Shown piece by piece: positions 56,834 to 64,000 of a stretch of 64,000 bases of DNA (position 1 is the first letter of the stretch; the number at the start of each line of letters is the position of its first letter). The stretch comes from Siphonodentalium dalli (lineage: Eukaryota > Mollusca > Scaphopoda > Gadilida > Siphonodentaliidae). The DNA lies in the NCBI GenBank assembly GCA_032622095.1, contig CP136067.1, positions 96,214,707-96,278,706 of the forward strand, written 5' to 3'. The translations under genes and the position numbers were made by a program. The notes under the pieces were generated by a model. That model saw only the letters and a list, made by a program, of their open reading frames with translations, had not been told where the DNA came from and ran no database searches.

Positions 56834-57735
56834 AAATTCACATTTAATAATGAATTGCGCTTAAGCGTAATTCATGGTTATATGTAACTAAACACCCCTT
56901 GTGAATAAATAGGTTTATCCATAACTTATCCTTAACTCCTATTGACATATCACCTCTTGTTTTCATTGGTTTGGATGGGTAGGGAGCTAGCCTAACTTCT
57001 TTATCAAAATGGCTGACTGGCAATAGTATTACCTTCCGTTTTGGTTGAGGCGACTCGTGATAGCATTATATTATCTTCTGTATATATTAGTTGGGCTACT
57101 TATAATAGCATTACCTTCTGTATTAGTCGGAGCGACTTCGATTTTCTTCAATTTTCGAGTATACAGGTACACCATATGAGGGAAGCAAGCCCTCAGTGAC
57201 ACCACATTCACTCTATATGACCATGGAAATACTATAGATATGTGCAAAAGATGCTGATTTAATAAAAACGCTAGAGCTCGAGGACTGGGACACCAAAGCT
57301 CCAGGAATGAGACACCAACTTTTGGGACAGGGATGTTGATAATATGAAAATAGGGGGTTTCTCCTGATTTAAGTCAACAAGTAAACCATGTGAGGTAAGC
57401 AAGCCCTCATGCAGTGACACCACATGCATGCTATAGTATATGGCCATAGTAATGGCCCAAATATGTGCAAAAATACATTAAAAAACATATACAAAATTAC
57501 TAGAGTTCCGAGAAGGAGACCTCAATTCTTTGGATATAGGGATGCTGATAATATGTAATTAGGGATTATCATTGTTGAACACATACTCACAGTTGACTGT
57601 TGAGTACTCAGGCCAATGCTTATCTTGTGTTGCTAGGTGATACACCGGGGGGGGGGGGCAGGTCATGCCAATAGTGTATGGGGAGGTAAGATAGCAGTTA
57701 CAATTACGCTTAAGCGTAAATGCCACATTTAGCAT
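56834..57735 (-). mobile_element. GCGCTTAAGCG element, second copy, inverted
   Basis: The left end ATTCACATTTAATAATGAAT followed by GCGCTTAAGCG matches the ends at 6934-7687. The right end ACGCTTAAGCGTAAATG is more decayed. The body again holds a duplicated unit (ACCATATGAGGGAAGCAAGC at 57171 and ACCATGTGAGGTAAGCAAGC at 57385), the inverse of the 7.1-7.5 kb units. A G-run lies at 57648-57657. It encodes nothing. Confidence 0.7.
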
Positions 57736-59209
57736 ACCATATATGTGTTACATAGATCATAACACAATCAAACAATCAACATTTTGGGATCTCCCATAGT
57801 GGGTAATTAAGGTAATTACTAATTACCTTAATTGTAATTAGATGAGGAAAAGCCAAAAGGAAAAATTGAAAATTCCCAGAGTGTAAGGAATTTGTTTTAG
57901 TGGAGTCGCTTAACGAAAAATCGTTCACTTTTGGATAGAAGCATGAGGGTATGTGGTCCTCATCAACCAGTTAGCTGGTTCCAGGTTTCTGGTGACCCCT
58001 TGACCTTCAAATTGACCTTGACATTTCGAAAATTTGAGATTATGGGGTATCTATTTTGTATCGAATATAATGGCTATATTAAATGATATATAGACATTGG
58101 AGATTGTCGAAGCGATAGCATGGATGTCCGCCTTTGTACTCACATTCAATTTGTCTATGATAATCCAAACTGGCCACCATAATGGACGCCAAAATAAAAT
58201 AAAAATTACGTTTTTTCACTAATATCTTTCAAATCAGTTCCTGCTTTTTGGAACTGTTTGAGAATTGCAACTTTATTTTGCATTGCTCATGGTAACTGAA
58301 CATTGGAGCAACGAAATATGCCATTCGTGGGCTCCCTGCCAACTCAGATCCCTTAAAAATTCGATTTTACAGAAAGTGCAGCTGGAAAGTGGTATAAAAA
58401 TCTACAACAAAAAAACCATTGGGATTCTAGTCATAATTCGTCAAGAAATGGGAAGAACCGAGCAATCTAATTGACAAATTCCATTTCTTATAAATATTCC
58501 AACTCAATTCTACCCAAATTGTCAATTTGGCTCAAAATGGCAGCCAAAATGCAGACAGAATATGGAAAAATGTAAATATTGCCCCAGCGAGTAACGCAAT
58601 CGCATACCAGTTGTGGTTGATGAAAAATGACTATTCTGTCTTATAGATATTAAATACTACCATTTCTGATGCACCTTGGTTAATTGTTACTATTTTAAAC
58701 ACTGAAATTACCAGAATTATTGGATTTTTCTATCACAAACTTGACATCAAAATCGGCAAAAATTCACCTTTCAGGTCAAGACAATTTTTTCAAGTAAAAT
58801 GGTATCGAGGTGTTTATTGTTTTGATCTGTCTTAAATGGGCCACACTTTTCTGTTATTTGACAAAATTACTCAAGATGGTTTGCAAAATGGCAACCAAAT
58901 TTGGTAAAACAAATTATTTTTCATATATATCCTGAATATTATTCTCTGATGTTCAGAAAAGGTAGCAAATTGTGACTCACTTTGTATTAACCATGTTACT
59001 TATGAGGCATGACAAATTAATTATAAACGATGTAGTACGGAATTTTGCCAAAAACTTCTTTTGGGATTCTGACCATGTTTTTGTACAGAAATGGACAGCA
59101 CATTGAAACTGAACTGAAAGGGGCATTATTATGAGGCTACGACAATAAAATTGTGGCTCATTGGCATCGAATGACTAATGTCAGGAAAACCGTTCCCCCC
59201 ATTGTGCAT
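57736..59209. other. No supported gene
   Basis: A palindrome AATTAAGGTAATTACTAATT...ACCTTAATT lies at 57804-57833. CCTTGACCTTCAAATTGACC near 58000 resembles the CCTTGACCTTGAA blocks of the GT-rich repeats. A 69-codon frame at 58265-58474 contains SWAPCQLRSL, a faint likeness to a thioredoxin WCxPC site, but without flanking domain features. Confidence 0.4.
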
Positions 59210-59990
59210 ATAAACCACCATCAGGATGTAGAACTCTCTGACATTACCTCTATATCGATTAACATGTCCCTGAGTTATTGCGTAAAGCGATACCCACCCA
59301 AATTTACACATGTACAACCCACCCATGACCATACACTCGCTCCATATATACCACATAAATGACCATGTAGCCACTCGTTTTTTACACACACACTTCATCC
59401 ATGACCGTACAGCCATATTTAGGTATAACCGTACACCATGCCCTTGACTGTATAGTCACAAGTCACCATGCAGGTATACTTCTACGCCTCACACACGACC
59501 GTATAATCACTCTATATATAGCTCTACACCCCATTCATGATCATACATTCACTTCATGTATACATATTCGCCCCACCATTGGCCATGCAATTACTCCATG
59601 TATATATATTTGCCACACCCATGGTCATGTAGTCACTCAAGCTATACATATACACCACACCCATAACAATAGAGTCACTCCAAGTACACATATACGCATC
59701 ACCAATGGCCATACAGACGTTCTATATATACCAATACCACGCTCACGCGACCATTCATACACACAGGCTTGCATTTACACCTCACTCATGACAATTCAGC
59801 CACTCGCTGTATACTCATAACCACATTCGTGGTCATATAGTCAATCATTGTTTACCAATTCACATCACCATTGGCCATATGGTTATTCCATATACACATA
59901 TTGGCCGCACCAATGGTCATATAGCCACTAAAGATATACATATGCACCCCACCATGCATACAAAGTCACTCCAGGTATACATATACACCT
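59210..59990. repeat. 42-bp minisatellite, ~17 diverged copies
   Basis: Units follow the pattern ATACACATATNCNCCNCACC then CATGGCCATNNAGTCACTCC. Because 42 is a multiple of 3, a frame stays open for 139 codons (59401-59820) with a His/Thr-rich 14-residue period. Copies are heavily diverged, including in spacing, and stops appear on both sides, so I treat it as a minisatellite. Confidence 0.8.
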
Positions 59991-60364
59991 CACCACATTT
60001 CGGCGGCCATCTTGGCCGCCAAATTGGATTCTGGTGTCGGATTTTTGGCTAATTTGTAAGGTTGTATATTAGCATAACGAATCGAGCGGAAAACAAGACC
60101 GCATGTGCTATCATCTTTACTATAATGGCGATCAAAGAGACCTGGTGCATTTTTAAAAAATGGCCGTCATGATGGACGCCATCTTGTCTGGAGTCTCTGC
60201 GGCCACTTTTTTTCTTGTTAACAAGTGAAAAAAATTAGAGGAGACCTTAAGGAAGAAAATTAGTGGGGTGAAGTTAAGTCCTGGGGGGTGCAGAGGTCGA
60301 CCAATATCTCCTGGACTATATGCAGGACTTACAGATCGCCATAGACTAAAGGGAGATAACCTAT
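59991..60364. other. No gene; GGCGGCCATCTTGGCCGCC palindrome
   Basis: A near-perfect palindrome at 60001-60019 contains the CCATCTTGG word that also occurs in HINE core units. The rest is not recognised. Confidence 0.45.
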
Positions 60365-61052
60365 AGCACTGTTCATCAAAGGAGATAAACCGGTTCACAA
60401 GGGAGATAACATATCTGGTTCAATAGCACTGTTCATCAAGGGAGATAAACCAGTTCACACGGGAGATAACCAAGCTGGTTCAATAGCACTGTTCACGAAG
60501 GGAGATAACCCGGTTCACATGGGAAATAACATAGCTGGTTCAATAGCATTGTTCATCAAGGGAGATAGCCCAGTTCACAAGGGAGATAACCTAGCTGGTT
60601 CAATAGCACTGCTCATCAAGGGAGATAATCCGGTTCACATGGGATATAACATAGCTGGTTCAATAGCATTGTTCATCAAGGGAGATAGCCCAGTTCACAA
60701 GGGAGATAACCTAGCTGGTTCAATAGCACTGCTCATCAAGGGAGATAATCCGGTTCACATGGGATATAACCTAGCTGGTTCAATAGCATTGTTCATCAAG
60801 GGAGATATATATAGCCCAGTTCACAGGGGAGATAACCCAGCTGGTTCAATAGCACTGCTTATCAAGGGAGATAGCCCAGTTCACAAGGGAAATAACATAG
60901 CTGGTTCAATAGCACTGTTCATTAAGGGGGATAAACCGCGGTTGAATAGCACTGTTCGCCAATGGAGATTAACCGGTTCAATAGAACTGTTCGTCAAGGA
61001 GATTTCCGGTTCAATAGCACTGTTCATCAAGGGAGATAACCCCGTTCAATAG
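60365..61052. repeat. 60-bp tandem repeat, ~11 copies, open frame
   Basis: Units read GGTTCAATAGCACTGTTCAT, CAAGGGAGATAACCCAGTTC, ACAAGGGAGATAACATAGCT. They form a higher-order pattern in which two subtypes alternate (120-bp super-unit, best seen at 60519-60780). From 60519 the frame is open for 177 codons with a 20-residue period (GDNLAGSIALFIKGDSPVHK), broken near the end. There is no start context or splice support, so coding is unproven. Confidence 0.85.
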
Positions 61053-61197
61053 CACTGTTCATTCACCGGCTGAGAATATTTATCTACTATAGAGACAACA
61101 ATTTATTATTGAAAATAACTGACTTCCATGATTAAAGTATAAACCAGGACAGTTGTGGTTGATTTCTGGACATTATACTGGTCCTTGCCCCCATTTT

Positions 61198-61451
61198 CAA
61201 GCCTTGAAATAGGGTGTCTGTCATTTGCAGAATGAGGTCCCCAGAGGGTGAATTTAGTGATGCTACCCCGCATAGCGGGCTAGCATCACCAAATTCACCC
61301 TCTGGGGACCTCATTCTGCTGAGGTGTAAGCAGAATGAGGTCCCCAGAGGGTGAATTTGGTGATGCTAGCCCGCTATGCGGGGTAGCGTGACTAAATTCA
61401 CCCTCTGGGGACCTCATTCTGCAAATGACAGACACCCCATTTCAAGGCTTG
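61198..61451. repeat. Four-fold nested palindrome
   Basis: The outer palindrome 61198-61451 (CAAGCCTTGAAATAGGGTGT against its inverse) has its centre near 61324. Each half is itself a palindrome (61228-61319 and 61330-61422). A ~38-bp word beginning GCAGAATGAGGTCCCCAGAG is therefore present four times in alternating orientation, joined by CCCGCATAGCGGG. Arms differ by only a few bases. A single copy of part of the word lies at 39812-39836. Confidence 0.92.
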
Positions 61452-61949
61452 CCCATTTTAACCAGCCGGCGATTCGTACTTAACTTTATCCTATCAGCAC
61501 CGGTGTCCATGTTTTAATTTCCAATGTATAATTACATTTTCTCCAATATGGCTGATGTAAAGATTATAAACTAGTTGATCAAACAATAATTTAATTACTC
61601 ACCAATTACCCAACATAAATCATATACATATGCAGAATTGAAACAATTGAAAATATATGCCATGCACATAACAAATAATAAATTCATTTAGTCAATCGGA
61701 AGAGGTACATTGGAAGACAAGACTCCGCAACCTAAAAATCAATTAAAATACAAAAAAAAAAAAAAAAAAAAAAAAAAAAACACATAAAAAATAAATTCAA
61801 AGACACATACAGAATCAATTCAAAGAGACATAATGATTGCTTTAATTCTCTTGTAGAGGTAAACATAGCACTAGTTGAATTAAGGCACATGAACAAGATT
61901 TGCATAAATCCAGCAACAACAGTTTCTGCTAGACATTTTCAAGAATTTC
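61452..61949. other. No gene; A-run of about 29
   Basis: Unique-looking AT-rich sequence with a long A-run at 61752-61780. The A-run could be a retroposon tail, but no retroposon body or target duplication is evident. Confidence 0.45.
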
Positions 61950-62072
61950 TCTGGATATACAGTATCCAGTGCTCACCCTTATAAAACACTCTGGATATAC
62001 AGTATCCAGTGCTCACCCTTATAAAACACTCTGGATATACAGTATCCAGTGCTCACCCTTATAAAACACTCT
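61950..62072. repeat. 40-bp tandem repeat, 3 exact copies
   Basis: CTCTGGATATACAGTATCCA followed by GTGCTCACCCTTATAAAACA three times without a mismatch. Each unit contains the palindrome CTGGATATACAGTATCCAG. Perfect identity suggests recent expansion. Confidence 0.92.
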
Positions 62073-62357
62073 GGGAAACCATTATGAAAAGACTTTGGTA
62101 TTTTACCAAAGTGATTGAAACAGATAATTTTACTCCGGTAAAATGCATCCAGTGAATGGTCACCATATCATACGTACACGTGTAGAACAGGCTATGTATT
62201 TCACCAAGGTATTTTACCGGGATGTAAGTATGTATGTGGTGGTGGTTCTACTAGAGTAATTCTACCAGGGTAATTTATCTATATTTTAGGCTGAATTTAC
62301 CATGGTAGTTCTAAGGTACATCTTTCTTTTGACACTGGCGCTATAATATCTGAAAAA

Positions 62358-62432
62358 TCTTCGGAGAATCACGGTTTGATTCGGAGAATCGCGGTTTGGT
62401 CTTCGGAGAATCAGTGGTTTATTCGGATTCTG
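62358..62432. repeat. Small CTTCGGAGAATC array
   Basis: Three spaced copies of TTCGGAGAATC with CACGGTTTGAT spacers. The core word is the same as in the arms of the 2.8-4.2 kb foldback element, about 58 kb away. It could be a relic end of that family. Confidence 0.65.
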
Positions 62433-62510
62433 TACAGTGTGGTTTTATCCATAACATAAGGCCTTCGATCGCAGGATTAGATATATGTGCAAAATAATAA
62501 AAGTCTGCAT

Positions 62511-63160
62511 AAAGGGAGACTGTACACCAATTTCAATAAATATCCGGTAACGATTTAATATCAATAATAAATAGAAAAATAACTAAAGATGCATAATCCG
62601 ATTAAGCGCCCCTCAATTACTATTTATTTGGATTCGGTGGTAACAAATATTTGATTTGAGTCGAGGAACCCATCTATCAAATCTCAGAGTTAATAGATAT
62701 AATTTTTTGAAATCTGTTACTTTTCACCATCGAGAATTATTAGTGGCTGAGTAAACAGTCGACGAGCCGACGGTCTGGGACCAAATTGCGGATGAAGATG
62801 GATAACTCTAAAATCAAGAGGCTTTCTGTTGATAATAAGGCCAAATTTCGTTGAACAACATGTTGATAAATAATACGTTTAGGGCAATGGTATACAATAG
62901 TTGACAGTGGTTAGCATTATTTTTGGAGAATTAATCGATTCTGATAACTGAAGCGGCATTTCTTTAAATGTTGTTGCTGTTGTTGTTGTTATCAGATTAA
63001 CAGGTTATCATCAAATCAATTTTAATAATTTAATATAAATTTAGTTTATGACAAGCCATAAACTAAGTTTCGAATTTTTGTGTTACGACGTATTAAACTT
63101 AATTGGATGGGTAGTGGATTGAACAACATTTGGCACACATCAGGTACAGTCCCACTTTAA
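62511..63160. mobile_element. Diverged MITE-2 with MITE-1 nested inside
   Basis: The outer ends AAAGGGAGACTGTACACCAA and GGTACAGTCCCACTTTAA are decayed MITE-2 termini. AATATCCGGTAACGATTTAA near the left and TATGACAAGCCATAAACTAA near the right are MITE-2 body. Between about 62592 and 63000 lies a MITE-1 (ATAATCCGATTAAGCGC, TTTGATTTGAGTCGAGGAAC, to GTTGTTATCAGATTA). Both are heavily mutated, so this is the oldest nesting in the window. Confidence 0.65.
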
Positions 63161-63485
63161 ACTAATATCACAAAGATAAACATTGAAAACTATATTCTGT
63201 GTTATAATGTTCATTATCAATAATTCTTGGATATTGAACATTTTGTTATGTAACATTATTGTTACAGCGCAAATCAAGTTATTCACTAACCCTTGGTCTG
63301 TCTTCGGTCAAATCTTGACGGTATACATTAGAAAAAATTTCAATTGCCTTCAATGACAGGCACTGTAACAGTAAAGTTTACATAACAAAGCTATCGATGC
63401 GCACAACGTCTTTATTGGAGAGCTATCAATAATAAATGTGGAAACAAAGATTATATATTCCATGTTCAGTCTTTTATAGTATTTA
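63161..63485. other. No feature recognised
   Basis: AT-rich, with a small palindrome TGTAACATTATTGTTACA at 63250-63267. No gene. Confidence 0.45.
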
Positions 63486-64000
63486 CCCACTGCAAACTAT
63501 CCAATCAGCCCTATAACTATCCAATCAGACATATAACTATCTAATCAGCCCTTTAACTATCCAATCAGCCCTTTAACTATCCAATCAGCCATATAACTAT
63601 CCAATCAGCCCTTTAACTATCCAATCAGCCCTTTAACTATCCAATCAGCCATTTAACTATCCAATCAGCCCTTTAACTATCCAATCAGCCATTTAACTAT
63701 CCAATCAGCCCTTTATCTATCCAATCAGCCATATAACTATCCAATCAGCCCTATAACTATCCAATCAGCCCTTCAACTATCCAATCAGCCATTTAACTAT
63801 CCAATCAACCCTGTAACTATCCAATCAACCCTTTAACTATACAATCAGCCCTTCAAATATCCAATAAGCCATTTAACTATCCAATAAGCCCTTTAACTAT
63901 CCAATCAGCCCTATAACTATCCAATCAGCCCTATAACTATCCAATCAGCCCTTTAACTATCCAATCAGCCATTTAGCTACCCAATCAGCCCTGTAACTAT
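63486..64000. repeat. 20-bp tandem array of CCAAT words, ~25 copies, truncated by window end
   Basis: The unit CTATCCAATCAGCCCTTTAA has strictly constant 20-bp spacing. Almost every copy keeps CCAATCAG while the last bases vary (CTTTAA, CATATAA, CTATAA). ATCCAATCAG matches the NF-Y CCAAT-box consensus. The array continues beyond the window. Confidence 0.95.

Noticed and set aside
58265-58474. Thioredoxin-like WCxPC resemblance (SWAPCQ) in a 69-codon frame
   Set aside because: The first Cys is missing, there is no surrounding fold signature, and no splice sites were seen.
59401-59820. His/Thr-rich 139-codon repeat frame
   Set aside because: The 42-bp period keeps a frame open by chance. Units are heavily diverged with indels outside this stretch, and no start or splice context was seen.
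61752-61780. A-run as a retroposon tail
   Set aside because: No retroposon body, promoter boxes or target duplication could be found next to it.
63486-64000. Possible CRISPR array
   Set aside because: The repeats are contiguous 20-bp units without unique spacers, in a eukaryotic context with no cas genes.

Overview
The window looks like a repeat-saturated stretch of a nuclear genome from a marine invertebrate, most likely a lophotrochozoan such as a mollusc. That placement is inference. It rests on the absence of bacterial operons, ribosome-binding sites and long open frames; on abundant TTAA-flanked and TA-flanked miniature elements (MITEs); on nested insertions, poly-A/T runs and minisatellites; and on large Helentron-like (HINE/'pearl'-type) elements with ~190-bp core repeats, as described from bivalves. 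No complete conventional gene is visible. The best coding sequence is an Arg/Glu/Ala-rich coiled-coil exon at about 53.59-54.40 kb. Two weaker candidates are a possible first exon behind a promoter-like CpG patch at 21.68-21.80 kb and a possible internal exon at 38.0-38.29 kb on the minus strand. A degenerate THAP zinc-finger reading frame is present twice near 12-13.6 kb.

Layout. 0-9.5 kb: tandem repeats, a foldback element with satellite-like arms (2.8-4.2 kb), a mariner-type palindromic MITE (6.0 kb), an element built around GCGCTTAAGCGC palindromes (6.9-7.7 kb) and GT-rich dispersed repeats. 9.5-21.0 kb: the most striking structure, two interlocked near-perfect giant palindromes. One is 6.6 kb with no spacer, centred between 12789 and 12790. 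The other is 7.4 kb, centred at 17294 with a 17-nt loop. In unit notation the order is A-T-T'-A'-B-B'-A, with unit A present three times. 21-25 kb: promoter-like patch, GT/CpG-rich repeats and short duplications. 25.2-30.8 kb: a dispersed repeat split by a 4.1-kb foldback element, which itself carries a TTAA MITE. 31.7-48.4 kb: at least six HINE-like elements full of ~190-bp repeats, with a 2.1-kb tandem duplication and nested MITEs. 49.1-53.5 kb: two piggyBac-like elements with CCCTTTGA ends and TTAA flanks. 53.5-54.8 kb: the coiled-coil exon followed by a cluster of AGCGTTTAAACGCT palindromes. 55-58 kb: composite MITE and a second GCGCTTAAGCG element. 59.2-64 kb: minisatellites of 42, 60, 40 and 20 bp and a four-fold nested palindrome. 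The 20-bp array repeats a CCAAT-box sequence about 25 times and runs off the window edge.

The window is best read as an archive of non-autonomous elements, many of them foldbacks, inserted into one another. At least five nestings can be ordered from target-site duplications. No transposase, reverse transcriptase or replicase gene is intact here, so mobilising enzymes must be encoded elsewhere. Coordinates of diverged repeat edges are approximate, and all comparisons were made by eye.
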